From: Shouchella tritolerans
GTDB taxonomy: Bacteria > Bacillota > Bacilli > Bacillales > Bacillaceae_D
Assembly: GCF_025770735.1 (NCBI RefSeq)
Contig: NZ_JAODPB010000003.1
Location: 186,001-250,000, forward strand
Direction of reading: 5' to 3'
DNA: 64,000 nt
Shown here: one piece after another, positions 25,581 to 34,293 of the stretch
Numbering within the stretch: the stretch's first letter is position 1
Layout: every line of letters starts with the position of its first letter
Notes under the pieces: model-generated
Seen by the model: the letters and a program-made list of their open reading frames with translations, nothing else
The model's database searches: none
Told to the model about the DNA's origin: nothing
Made by a program: the position numbers and the translations under genes

Positions 25581-26855
25581 GTGGCGCTGCAAAAGAAGGG
25601 AATGAAAGCAACGATTACGGTAGCGATGTCCAATTATTTAGAAGCAGGCGCTATTGTTGCTGGCGCTGGTGGGCTAACATTATGGGTCGAGTATTTGCAG
25701 TTGACCGACATGTGGGTAGGGCTGCTAGGCGCCTTGAGTGCTAATGGCTTTGGAGCAGCAATCGGTGCCCTAATTGGTGGTGCTTTAGTCGACCGCTATG
25801 GCAGGAAATTTATTTACAAATATGATTTGTTGCTATATATGGTAGGCATGCTTCTCATTGTCTTTGCTTTTTCCTTTCCTATGCTGCTTGCTGGCTATGT
25901 CATCGTTGGCATTGCTGTTGGCGCGTTAATTCCAGCAGCTTGGACGTATATTGCCGAAGAGGCGCCGCCAAGTGAACGGGCTGCCAGAGTCGGTTGGTCC
26001 CAGTTTGCTTGGTCGATTGGGCCTGCTATTACGCTTTTTTTGTCGGTAGCGCTCGCTCCCCTTGGTTTGCTAGGCAGCCGTTTGATTTTTGCGCAATTGT
26101 TTGTAGTGGCGATCATCACTTGGGTATTGCAACAGCAAATCAATGAATCGCAAATATGGGAAAAAGAGCAAGAAAAAGCACGGCTGAATCAATCAGGCCA
26201 GGCTGCTGTGAAGGGCTCGTTAAAAGATTTGTTTACGGTGAAAGCAAATTTGAAAGCGCTTGTCTTTCTCATCGGTATCTACTTTTTCTGGAACCTTGTC
26301 GCTGGCACAATGGGATATTTTATGCCCTATATTTATGAAACGGTAGGCGGCTTGTCAGCAGCACAAGCCAATTTGCTGCAAGGGGTGCTTTGGACGTTCA
26401 CGGTGATAGCTACTTATGCTGTGTTTATTAAGCTTGGCGATAAAGTGAACCGTAAGCTTTTGTTTGGAACGGGAGGAGTTTTGGGCATCATTGCTTGGTT
26501 CATTCTGACTTTTGGCGGTATGGGCATGACAGAACTAGTCTTGTTTGTAACAATTTGGGGTTTGGCTGCAGGGTTCGGTGCCCAAGCGTTCTACGCGTTG
26601 TTTGCTAGCGAATTGTTCCATACAAAATACCGCGCCCAAGCCCAAGGGTTGATGTTTTGCATCGTACGGATTGGTGTAGGGTTGATTTCTCTTGTCGTTC
26701 CGGCAATGATTTCGAAAATTGGCTTTCAACCATCGGGAATGATGATGATTGCTTTCTTGATCATTAGCCTAGTCATTGGCGTTATCATGGCACCTGAGAC
26801 GAGAAACCGGTCATTGGAAGCAATCCAACATGAACGTTATGGAAAAAGCGCTTAA
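25581..26855 (+). CDS. MFS sugar transporter, probable L-rhamnose permease, 424 aa
   Basis: Twelve hydrophobic segments with sugar-porter signatures: GGALVDRYGRKFIYKYD after helix 2, a central cytoplasmic loop, and the terminal MAPETRNRSLEAIQ (PETxx motif). GTG 25581 is favoured because AGGGG ends eight bases before it; ATG 25602 is the alternative. It begins 13 bases after rhaM and is the only transporter in the rhamnose block, hence the inferred substrate. It replaces the RhaT or ABC systems of other bacteria. Confidence 0.82.
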   Translation: MALQKKGMKATITVAMSNYLEAGAIVAGAGGLTLWVEYLQLTDMWVGLLGALSANGFGAAIGALIGGALVDRYGRKFIYKYDLLLYMVGMLLIVFAFSFPMLLAGYVIVGIAVGALIPAAWTYIAEEAPPSERAARVGWSQFAWSIGPAITLFLSVALAPLGLLGSRLIFAQLFVVAIITWVLQQQINESQIWEKEQEKARLNQSGQAAVKGSLKDLFTVKANLKALVFLIGIYFFWNLVAGTMGYFMPYIYETVGGLSAAQANLLQGVLWTFTVIATYAVFIKLGDKVNRKLLFGTGGVLGIIAWFILTFGGMGMTELVLFVTIWGLAAGFGAQAFYALFASELFHTKYRAQAQGLMFCIVRIGVGLISLVVPAMISKIGFQPSGMMMIAFLIISLVIGVIMAPETRNRSLEAIQHERYGKSA

Positions 26856-26979
26856 CCTAGGACATAGAAAGGGATTGAGTCAAAAAAAGGATTAAAGGCA
26901 GCAAAATCGAAAATGTACGAGTAACATGACACAAGAGTGAATCGCCCTTTTAAAACGTTTAGGAAAGGAGTTGAGCTCT

Positions 26980-27816
26980 GTGAGGACTGGAAAAACAAAG
27001 CCAAAGGAAGCGGTTTATTTATATGAAAATAAGCATAAAGAGAAAAATTTCATTCATAGCCATTTTCATTATACACACCAGCTTCTCTATGTCCTCGACG
27101 GAAAAGGGGAGTGCGAGTTAGGGAAACAAAAGCATGCGCTCGCTTCTGACAATTTGCTCATCATTCGCCCTTTGACACACCACTCAATTGTCGCACAATC
27201 AAAAATGACGATGCTCGTGCTAGAGTTTGATGAAAAGCAACTGCCTGTGGAGTACAGGCACACGCTTATAGCTGATGTGTTTGCCCGTTCAGAAGTGCTC
27301 CGCCTCAATTTGTTTAAAGGGAGTGAAGTCCGCCAATTGCTAAGGCGTATGCTTTACGAACAACTCCAATATAGGGACAGCGAAAAAATCGGCTTGTCGC
27401 TTTTGCTGGGAGAGTTGTTGCTGCTATTAAAGCGGACGAAAAAAGGATTTACCTACCAAAACACAAATGAGTGGCGTGCGGCTGCCCTTAAAGAGTATAT
27501 AGAAAATAATTACTACCAGTTAAGCCGCGCTGAAGAATTAGCTGCCAAAATGGGGGTAAGCTCCCGCTATATGCAGCAAATCTTTAAAGACGCATACGAA
27601 ACGACGCCGATGCGCTATTTAACCGAAGTCCGTTTAAACCGCGTAAAGAAATTACTATTAGAAACCGACCTTGATATGGTTTCGATTTGTTTCGAAGTTG
27701 GCTTTGAATCGTTGCCTACCTTTTATCGTGTTTTTAAAAAGCAAGTTGGTGTTAGTCCGCTAGTCTATAAGCATACTCAATTAAGCCAGTATCATCATCG
27801 CAATGTTTCAGAATAA
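26980..27816 (+). CDS. AraC-family transcriptional regulator, 278 aa
   Basis: N-terminal cupin sensor (FIHSHFHYTHQLLYVLDGKGE, then LIIRPLTHHSIVA) and a C-terminal HTH pair (SRAEELAAKMGVSSRYMQQIF and DMVSICFEVGFESLPTFYRVFKKQ). GTG 26980 is chosen over TTG 26971 because the AGGAAAGGAG ribosome site ends right at 26970. It closes the rhamnose block 124 bases after the transporter and is a second candidate regulator of it, or of the unknown operon at 28072. Confidence 0.87.
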   Translation: MRTGKTKPKEAVYLYENKHKEKNFIHSHFHYTHQLLYVLDGKGECELGKQKHALASDNLLIIRPLTHHSIVAQSKMTMLVLEFDEKQLPVEYRHTLIADVFARSEVLRLNLFKGSEVRQLLRRMLYEQLQYRDSEKIGLSLLLGELLLLLKRTKKGFTYQNTNEWRAAALKEYIENNYYQLSRAEELAAKMGVSSRYMQQIFKDAYETTPMRYLTEVRLNRVKKLLLETDLDMVSICFEVGFESLPTFYRVFKKQVGVSPLVYKHTQLSQYHHRNVSE

Positions 27817-27851
27817 TAGCCAAAAAGTCGCTTAGGCCCCTAATGACCATA

Positions 27852-27902
27852 GCTGATTTAGTTCGGAAACTGAGAACGAAAAACGGGGAGTGATAAGACG
27901 AC
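27852..27902 (+). repeat. Family-2 short interspersed repeat, copy 1
   Basis: Shares AGTTCGGAAACTGAGA, CGA, AAC and ATAAGAC in the same order with 40070-40117, plus a looser CTAATGACCA just upstream (27840-27849). It lies 60 bases before a family-1 element and 170 bases upstream of an operon start. Confidence 0.55.
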
Positions 27903-27963
27903 TTGGATGCGCTTTCACTAAACTGAAAGCAAGAGTTAGTCGATAAAGTCGACAAAAATCATC

Positions 27964-28021
27964 CTGACTGAAAGAAAACGCTTGTCAGCCGAGGTGAGCA
28001 ACGAGTGTTTTTCTACAGTCT
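27964..28021 (-). repeat. Family-1 element, internally deleted copy in reverse orientation
   Basis: GACTGAAAGAAAACGCTTGTCAG at the left and GAGTGTTTTTCTACAGTCT at the right are the reverse complements of the right and left ends of the 122-bp copies. The interior GCCGAGGTGAGCAACGA matches the complement of TCGTTGCTCACCTC joined to CTCGGCTGACAAGCG of the 3013 copy, so about 65 bases of the middle are missing. Confidence 0.7.
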
Positions 28022-28071
28022 GGTGCTTTCATTAAACTAGAAGCGATCTTAGATGAGAGGGGCATATAAGA

Positions 28072-29244
28072 ATGGCTACGCATCCAATTGGCATTATTAT
28101 GAATGGCGTCACGGGGAGAATGGGCACAAACCAGCATTTAATCCGGTCGATTTTAGCAATCCGTGACCAAGGAGGTGTTGCGCTTCCTAATGGGGAGACG
28201 CTCATGCCTGACCCGGTGTTAGTAGGAAGAAACGAGGCAAAATTAGAGGCGCTTGGGCGCAAATACGGGCTAAGTCGGATCGAAACGGACTTAGAACAGG
28301 CGCTGGCAGACGAATACAATGTCATCTATTTTGATGCACAAACAACGAGCCGCCGCGCCGCCGCAATTAAGCAAGCGATTTCAGCAGGCAAGCATATTTA
28401 TTGCGAAAAACCAACGGCGACAAGCTTAGACGAAGCGCTTGAATTAGCCGAACTCGCCAATAAAGCAGGAGTGAAAAACGGCGTTGTCCAAGATAAACTG
28501 TTTTTGCCTGGTTTGTTAAAGCTAAAACGATTGATTGACAGCCATTTTTTTGGTGACATTTATTCGGTGAAGCTTGATTTTGGTTATTGGGTATTTGAAG
28601 GCGATTGGCAGGAAGGGCAGCGGCCAAGCTGGAATTATCGAGAAGAAGATGGCGGCGGCATTATTGTCGATATGTTTGCGCATTGGCGTTATGTGATCGA
28701 CAACTTGTTTGGCGAGATTCGATCTCTTTCTTGCCTAGGAGCGACTCATATTAGTAAACGCGTGGATGAGGGCGGTCAACTATACAAGGCGACAGCCGAT
28801 GACGCGGCCTATGCGATTTTTGAATTGGAAAATGGGATTGTTGTCCAAGCAAATTCCTCGTGGGTGACGCGTGTCGACCGTGATGATTTATTGACGATCC
28901 ATGTTGACGGAAAATTTGGCAGTGCAGTCGCTGGATTACGGGATTGCAAAATCCAACACCGGGTGATGACCCCTCGGCCGACGTGGAATCCAGATATACC
29001 AAACCCGATCGCCTTCCAGGAACTCTGGCAGCAAGTGCCAGACAATGAGCCTTACGAGAATGGCTTTAAAGCGCAGTGGGAACTGTTTTTGAAACATGTT
29101 CATACAGACAGTCCATTTCCTTGGGACTTGCTTGAAGGAGCCAAAGGGACACAGTTATCAGACTTAGGTTTACAAGCATGGCGTGAGCGGAAATGGGTCG
29201 ACGTGCCTAAACTGACGGCAACTGTTCCGGAAAAGCATATTTAA
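28072..29244 (+). CDS. Gfo/Idh/MocA-family oxidoreductase, 390 aa
   Basis: N-terminal Rossmann region (PIGIIMNGVTGRMGTNQHL, an unusual G-x-x-GRMG loop like that of dihydrodipicolinate reductase) followed by YCEKPTATSLDEALE (EKP motif) and EEDGGGIIVDMFAHWRYVIDNLFG, the conserved catalytic region. Predicted NAD(P)-dependent sugar or sugar-acid dehydrogenase. ATG 28072 follows GAGGGG. It is the first gene of a four-gene operon with a DUF993 gene 14 bases downstream. Its substrate is unknown. Confidence 0.85.
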   Translation: MATHPIGIIMNGVTGRMGTNQHLIRSILAIRDQGGVALPNGETLMPDPVLVGRNEAKLEALGRKYGLSRIETDLEQALADEYNVIYFDAQTTSRRAAAIKQAISAGKHIYCEKPTATSLDEALELAELANKAGVKNGVVQDKLFLPGLLKLKRLIDSHFFGDIYSVKLDFGYWVFEGDWQEGQRPSWNYREEDGGGIIVDMFAHWRYVIDNLFGEIRSLSCLGATHISKRVDEGGQLYKATADDAAYAIFELENGIVVQANSSWVTRVDRDDLLTIHVDGKFGSAVAGLRDCKIQHRVMTPRPTWNPDIPNPIAFQELWQQVPDNEPYENGFKAQWELFLKHVHTDSPFPWDLLEGAKGTQLSDLGLQAWRERKWVDVPKLTATVPEKHI

Positions 29245-29258
29245 GGGAGGCAATAAAA

Positions 29259-30437
29259 ATGGCTTACACAATTACATTGCCAACTGCAGACAGGAACAAA
29301 ATGGTCTATACACTCCAGAATACCGAGCCTACATGCCTAGAAACGGCTGCTTTTTCAGCACGGCGTGCCTACTCAGCGGCCCACGTCGTCGCCGATCCGT
29401 TATCGCCTGTACCGCCAGTACTGGGCGGCAAAGTTGACTGGGAAGCGACCCTTTCTTACCGCCACCATCTATGGAAACTCGGCTTCGGTGTCGCTGAAGC
29501 AATGGATACAGCGCAAAGAGGGATGGGCTTAACATGGGAAGCAGCCAAACAGTTGATTGCCTACTCGGCAAAAGAAGCAAAAGCAGTCGGCGGTGAAATC
29601 GCTTCAGGTGTGGGGACGGATCACTTGAATGACAAAGAGGCTTATGGGCTTGATGCGATTATTTCCGCTTATGAAGAGCAAATGGAATTTGTGGAAGCAC
29701 AAGGAAGTCGTGTGATTCTCATGGCAAGCCGTGCCCTTACGAAAACAGCACGGTCACGAGATGATTATCGGAACGTGTATAGCCGCCTGCTTCGCCAAGC
29801 AAAGGAACCGGTGATTCTCCATTGGCTTGGCGACATGTTTGATCCAAATCTAGCCGGTTATTGGGGAGACCCATCCATTGACGGGGCGATGGATGTTTGT
29901 TTGGAGATTATTCATGAACACCAGCACAAAATAGATGGGATTAAGCTATCGCTTCTCGATAAAAACAAAGAAGTGGCTATGCGCAGCCTGCTTCCTAAAC
30001 AGGTGAGGATGTATACAGGCGATGATTTTCATTATCCTGAACTGATTGCTGGGGAAAACGGCTTTTATAGCGATGCGCTATTAGGCATTTTTGACGCGAT
30101 TGCGCCGGCAGCCGCTGAAGCTTTCCAAGCGCTTGACCGCGGCGATCTCGAAACATATAACCAGGTCTTGGCGCCAACTGTCCCACTTGCCCGCCATATT
30201 TTTGAAGCGCCGACCTACGCATACAAAACAGGCATTGTCTTTATGGCCTACTTAAATGGGCACCAAAACCATTTCAGAATGATTGGCGGTACCGAAGGAG
30301 CAAGGTCAGCTGTTCATTTAGCAAAGCTATTTATGTTAGCCGACCAAGCAGGCTTGCTCGTTGAGCCTGAGAGAGCGATTGCTCGGATGGTGCTAACGCT
30401 TGAAGCAGCTGGTATTGGCCAGGAGGTGCGTCTATGA
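29259..30437 (+). CDS. DUF993-family protein, 392 aa
   Basis: Matches DUF993 proteins, whose fold is related to dihydrodipicolinate-synthase-type aldolases. Landmarks: the long N-terminal half with SRDDYRNVYSRLLRQAKEPV, VILHWLGDMFDPNLAGYWG, KIDGIKLSLLDKNKEVAMR (a Lys in the strand where class I aldolases form the Schiff base) and MYTGDDFHYPELI. This makes a retro-aldol cleavage plausible, though no activity is established to my knowledge. ATG 29259 follows GGGAGGC. Its stop overlaps the next start (ATGA). Confidence 0.75.
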   Translation: MAYTITLPTADRNKMVYTLQNTEPTCLETAAFSARRAYSAAHVVADPLSPVPPVLGGKVDWEATLSYRHHLWKLGFGVAEAMDTAQRGMGLTWEAAKQLIAYSAKEAKAVGGEIASGVGTDHLNDKEAYGLDAIISAYEEQMEFVEAQGSRVILMASRALTKTARSRDDYRNVYSRLLRQAKEPVILHWLGDMFDPNLAGYWGDPSIDGAMDVCLEIIHEHQHKIDGIKLSLLDKNKEVAMRSLLPKQVRMYTGDDFHYPELIAGENGFYSDALLGIFDAIAPAAAEAFQALDRGDLETYNQVLAPTVPLARHIFEAPTYAYKTGIVFMAYLNGHQNHFRMIGGTEGARSAVHLAKLFMLADQAGLLVEPERAIARMVLTLEAAGIGQEVRL

Positions 30438-31255
30438 GCGGTGCTGCAGGAATCGAGCGGTTCAGCTTAAACCAGATTACGACTGAACAATGGACGTTGC
30501 CAGAAGCGATTGAAGGCTGCGCTCGCCACGGGGTGGGCTGGCTGGCTGTTTGGCGCCATAAACTGCATGAGTACGGCTTAAAGGAAGCGAAAGAGCATAT
30601 TCGTGATGCCGGTCTTTCCCTTTCCAGCTTATGCCGCGGCGGCATGTTTCCTGCTGCTAGCCAACAAGAGCGGCTCCAGCGAATTGAAGACAATCGGCGT
30701 GCCATCGACGAAGCCGCCGAACTTGGCGCGAACGTGCTTGTACTTGTATGTGGACCAGCTGCCGGCAAAGATTTAGTGGAAGCAAGAAAGCATGTACAAG
30801 CAGGGATTGAGGCGATTGTTCCCTATGCAGAAGAATGCGGCATTCAACTCGGAATCGAGCCTCTCCATCCGATGTACGCGGCCGACCGTTCTGTCATAAA
30901 TACACTAAGGCAAGCCAATGATGTAGCTGAAACGATTGGCACAAAGCAAGTCGGTGTAATCGTTGATGCGTTCCACGTTTGGTGGGACCCAGAGCTAGAT
31001 CAACAAATCGAACGGGCAGGCCACCATATACTTGGGTTCCATGTTTCCGACTGGAACGTTCCTATTACAGACATGTTTAAAGGCAGGTCCCTTATGGGCG
31101 ATGGTGTGATCGACTTAAAGAACATGCGCCGGTTAGTAGAACAAGCAGGTTATAGGGGACCGATTGAAGTCGAAATTATGAACCAGTCGCTCTGGAACCT
31201 TTCCGGTGACGAAGCAATGGCGAAGATCATTGAACGGTTTAATGCTCACGTCTAA
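30434..31255 (+). CDS. Sugar phosphate isomerase/epimerase (TIM barrel), 273 aa
   Basis: AP-endonuclease 2-like TIM barrel. Landmarks: LSSLCRGGMFPA, ANVLVLVCGPAAGKDL, IQLGIEPLHPM (metal Glu), VGVIVDAFHVWWDPEL, ILGFHVSDWNVP (metal His) and GPIEVEIMNQ (metal Glu). It is translationally coupled to the DUF993 gene by a 4-base overlap, which suggests consecutive reactions: isomerisation, then cleavage. No close named homologue is recognised. Confidence 0.82.
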   Translation: MSGAAGIERFSLNQITTEQWTLPEAIEGCARHGVGWLAVWRHKLHEYGLKEAKEHIRDAGLSLSSLCRGGMFPAASQQERLQRIEDNRRAIDEAAELGANVLVLVCGPAAGKDLVEARKHVQAGIEAIVPYAEECGIQLGIEPLHPMYAADRSVINTLRQANDVAETIGTKQVGVIVDAFHVWWDPELDQQIERAGHHILGFHVSDWNVPITDMFKGRSLMGDGVIDLKNMRRLVEQAGYRGPIEVEIMNQSLWNLSGDEAMAKIIERFNAHV

Positions 31256-31293
31256 TCGCGTTGTTGGCAAGAATGCGAACGAGGAGGCTTAAA

Positions 31294-32445
31294 ATGGCGG
31301 ATTTGGTTTCAGTAGTGGTGGCTGGCATTAATGGTTATGGCAGCGGATATGTAAAAAAGCTATTAACCCACAAACGGGCACTGCTTGCAGGGGTTGTAGA
31401 CAATGCGCCGGAACGCAGCCCGCATTTGCCCGTTTTACGAGAACGGGGTGTACCCGTCTACCATTCACTACGCTCGTTTTATGAAGAACATCATGCCGAC
31501 TTGGCTGTTATCGCCACACCGATTCATTTTCATACAGTCCACGCCCTAGAAGCGTTAACGAACGGCAGCCATGTCCTGTGTGAAAAGCCGCTTTCCGCTG
31601 TGGCGAATGATTTTCCTTTATGGGAAAAAGCAGTAAGAGAGGCGCATAGATGGGCAGCGATTGGTTTTAACTGGTCATTTAGCAAAACCGTCCATGCGTT
31701 AAAGCGTGACCGAATGGCCGGCTTGTTTGGTCGGGCCAAGTCGCTAAAGACATTGGTGTTTTGGCCGCGAAACACAGAGTACTATCAACGTTCCGATTGG
31801 GCAGGAAAACGTTATTCCCAGCAAGGGCAGGCGATTTTTGATAGCATTGCCAACAATGCCGCAGCCCATTTTCTTCATCATTTGTTGTATGTGCTAGGCG
31901 ACAAAATCGATACTTGTGCCAATGTCGTTGATATCGACGCTGAATTGTATCGGGCCAACCCAATTGAAACATTCGATACATGCGTATTACGAGCAAAAAC
32001 AGACGAAGGAGCAGCGCTCTTGTTTGTAGCCTCCCACGCCACGGAGGAAGAGGCCGGTCCGATGTTTGCATTTGAATTTGAAAAAGCGACAATCGAATAT
32101 AAGTGCAACAATAAAACAGGGCACGTCATCGCTTATTTTAAAGATGGTTCTACAAAAGTATATGGCAGGCTTGGCGTTACACACGATGATTCATTTGCGA
32201 AGTTGGACGATTGCATTGAAGCAGTTATTGATCCCAGCAGAACGGTCCCTTGTACGTACGAAACAGCATTCGCCCATGTACAAATCATCGAGCAATTAAA
32301 ACAACACCCTATTCACGAGTTTGCTAACGTCAAGCAAGTTGAAGGCTACCGGATCGTGCCAGGTTTAGCCGACGCATTGCTTGAACGCTATGAAAACCCA
32401 CACCAATTCCCGTTTACTCCAATTAAAGAAACGCTGAAAACGTAG
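31294..32445 (+). CDS. Gfo/Idh/MocA-family oxidoreductase, 383 aa
   Basis: Rossmann start VSVVVAGINGYGSGYVKKLL, then IATPIHFHTVHALEALTNGSHVLCEKPLS with the EKP motif and an internal DSIANNAAAHFLHHLLYVLG region replacing the more common GGGxxxDxxxH. Predicted dehydrogenase. ATG 31294 has GAGGAGG seven bases upstream; upstream in-frame codons belong to the leader. It is the fourth and last gene of the operon and is quite different from the 28072 enzyme, so two separate oxidations are likely in the pathway. Confidence 0.83.
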   Translation: MADLVSVVVAGINGYGSGYVKKLLTHKRALLAGVVDNAPERSPHLPVLRERGVPVYHSLRSFYEEHHADLAVIATPIHFHTVHALEALTNGSHVLCEKPLSAVANDFPLWEKAVREAHRWAAIGFNWSFSKTVHALKRDRMAGLFGRAKSLKTLVFWPRNTEYYQRSDWAGKRYSQQGQAIFDSIANNAAAHFLHHLLYVLGDKIDTCANVVDIDAELYRANPIETFDTCVLRAKTDEGAALLFVASHATEEEAGPMFAFEFEKATIEYKCNNKTGHVIAYFKDGSTKVYGRLGVTHDDSFAKLDDCIEAVIDPSRTVPCTYETAFAHVQIIEQLKQHPIHEFANVKQVEGYRIVPGLADALLERYENPHQFPFTPIKETLKT

Positions 32446-32450
32446 CAGGT

Positions 32451-32475
32451 AGCACTCGCGACAATCGCGGGTGCT
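32451..32475 (+). terminator. Hairpin after the DUF993 operon
   Basis: AGCACTCGCGA pairs with TCGCGGGTGCT across a 3-base loop (one G-U). No U-tract. It separates the operon from the two-component system. Confidence 0.45.
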
Positions 32476-32547
32476 ATGACTGTAGACGTCTGATTCATTT
32501 TGCCGGCAAATATGGCCTTGACTTGGCTGTGTGATAAGGTGGTTGCT

Positions 32548-34293
32548 ATGTTTAAAAAGGCAAAGGTCAAAACCATTCTGTTTTTAAGCATTGCGCTGTT
32601 TACTATTTTCCTATTTTTCGTCGTGATCGGCGTAAGTTATCGCATGGTTGTGTCGGAAACGATTGCCTCGACGTCGGCTCACCAAAAGGAGCTTTTGCAC
32701 TTATACCGGAATGAATTGGATAACCAGATGAAGGCGTTGGAAGAAACAGCTGTTGTTATCTCAAGAAATGCTGATTTACAAGCATTTATCCATAACCGAC
32801 ACAAACACTTTTCTTATAATCGACAACGAAACAACCTCCACAAGTATCTGCATCAAGTTGTATTAAGTTCATCGATGATTGATTCCATTGATATATACAT
32901 GGATCATCCCCCAACTTTTGATAGCCAATATCCAATCCGTTTTCTTTCTAAGATTGATCTGCACAGTCATCCAAAAAACAAAGAAGTGAATGAGGCCAAT
33001 GAAGTCTGGCTAGGTACACACGACAAACATTTAACAGAAGAGGAAAAGGTCGTCTCTTACTTGTGCAAACTGTATTCCGCAAAAGGAACATTAAAAGCGA
33101 TATTAGTATTGAACGTCCGCGCCCGTGATTTCGAAGCCTTGTTTGTTGATAGAGAATACCATGCAAATCATCGAATGTTAGTTGGCAAAAATGGAGAGGC
33201 CATTATGGCCGCCCATGCAACTGACGAAGAAATAGGAAGGATTGTGGATGAACATTCTTTAAACCAAGATGGGAAAAGGGAGCTTGACCAGGGGCTGGCT
33301 GTATGGTCAGCGTTAGAGCGTGCCGATTGGTTTCTTGTTGAGGTAACGCCATGGGAGGAGCTAACGAAAGGGGGAAGACGAATTACAGCTGTGCTTATAG
33401 CAATTAGCCTAGTAGCGATTGCAGGGGCGCTTCTGTTTGCTTTGTTTCTGTCTACGGCGTTTTCAAAGCCAATTCTCCAGCTACGCCAAGGGTTTGTGCA
33501 ATTTGGCAAATCACAAAAAGTAAATGTGCCAAATGGCTATCAAAATGAGTTTGGCGATTTATTTGAAGGGTTTACGGAAATGACCAGGGAAATTCATGCA
33601 TTGCACCAGTCTTTAGAGGAAGAGCACCGCCGTAAAAATGAGGCCGACATAACAGCATTACAGGCAAACATCAACCCACACTTTTTGTACAATACACTCG
33701 ACCAATTAAATTGGATGGCGATTGCCCGGGGCCAAGATGAGATCAGTGAAGTGATTGAATTGATGGGAAAAATGCTGCGGATTGGCCTCTCGAAAGGAGA
33801 AAGTTTCATTCCGATTGCCGATGAACTGGACCATATCCGCTACTATATGCAAATCCAGCAATTTAGAAAAAGCGTCGATATTTCATTTGAGATCGATGTC
33901 CCACCTGAAGTCCGACACTACTATGTACCGAAATTTACATTGCAGCCGATTGTTGAAAATGCGATTGTTCATGGTTTTCATCGCCGCCAACGTGGGGTAA
34001 TTGACATTTCCATTCGTCCATATAAACAAGCGCTTCGACTACAAGTGAAAGATGATGGCGTAGGGTTTGAACAAACGGAGCCGCTACCTCGGAAAAACGG
34101 TTATGGTTTGCAAAACGTCGCAGCGCGTTTACAGGCGTTTTTTGGTGAAGAAGGAACCATCACTGTTTACAGTACAGTAGGAGCAGGCACGACGGTATTG
34201 ATTGAAATTCCGCAAAAGCAAACAAGCGATTGGGGAGGAGTAAACAAAAATGTGGAAAACCGTTATTATCGACGACGACCGGCAAGTAATTGA
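32548..34293 (+). CDS. Sensor histidine kinase, YesM-like, 581 aa
   Basis: Membrane kinase of the LytS/YesM type. A first membrane helix at about residues 10-32 is followed by a ~250-residue extracellular sensor and a second helix near residues 285-310. Then come a HAMP-like linker and the His_kinase domain with ANINPHFLYNTLDQLNW (phospho-acceptor His378). The ATPase domain has VENAIVHGFHR (N box) and DDGVGF and GYGLQNVAARL (G boxes). ATG 32548 follows AAGGTGG. Its end overlaps the response regulator gene by 44 bases. It probably senses a pectin-derived oligosaccharide. Confidence 0.9.
   Translation: MFKKAKVKTILFLSIALFTIFLFFVVIGVSYRMVVSETIASTSAHQKELLHLYRNELDNQMKALEETAVVISRNADLQAFIHNRHKHFSYNRQRNNLHKYLHQVVLSSSMIDSIDIYMDHPPTFDSQYPIRFLSKIDLHSHPKNKEVNEANEVWLGTHDKHLTEEEKVVSYLCKLYSAKGTLKAILVLNVRARDFEALFVDREYHANHRMLVGKNGEAIMAAHATDEEIGRIVDEHSLNQDGKRELDQGLAVWSALERADWFLVEVTPWEELTKGGRRITAVLIAISLVAIAGALLFALFLSTAFSKPILQLRQGFVQFGKSQKVNVPNGYQNEFGDLFEGFTEMTREIHALHQSLEEEHRRKNEADITALQANINPHFLYNTLDQLNWMAIARGQDEISEVIELMGKMLRIGLSKGESFIPIADELDHIRYYMQIQQFRKSVDISFEIDVPPEVRHYYVPKFTLQPIVENAIVHGFHRRQRGVIDISIRPYKQALRLQVKDDGVGFEQTEPLPRKNGYGLQNVAARLQAFFGEEGTITVYSTVGAGTTVLIEIPQKQTSDWGGVNKNVENRYYRRRPASN

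Noticed and set aside
27964-28021. AGAAAACGCTTGTCA within the repeat end read as a cre site
   Set aside because: Only about 11 of 14 positions match, and the same sequence is fully explained as the repeat terminus.
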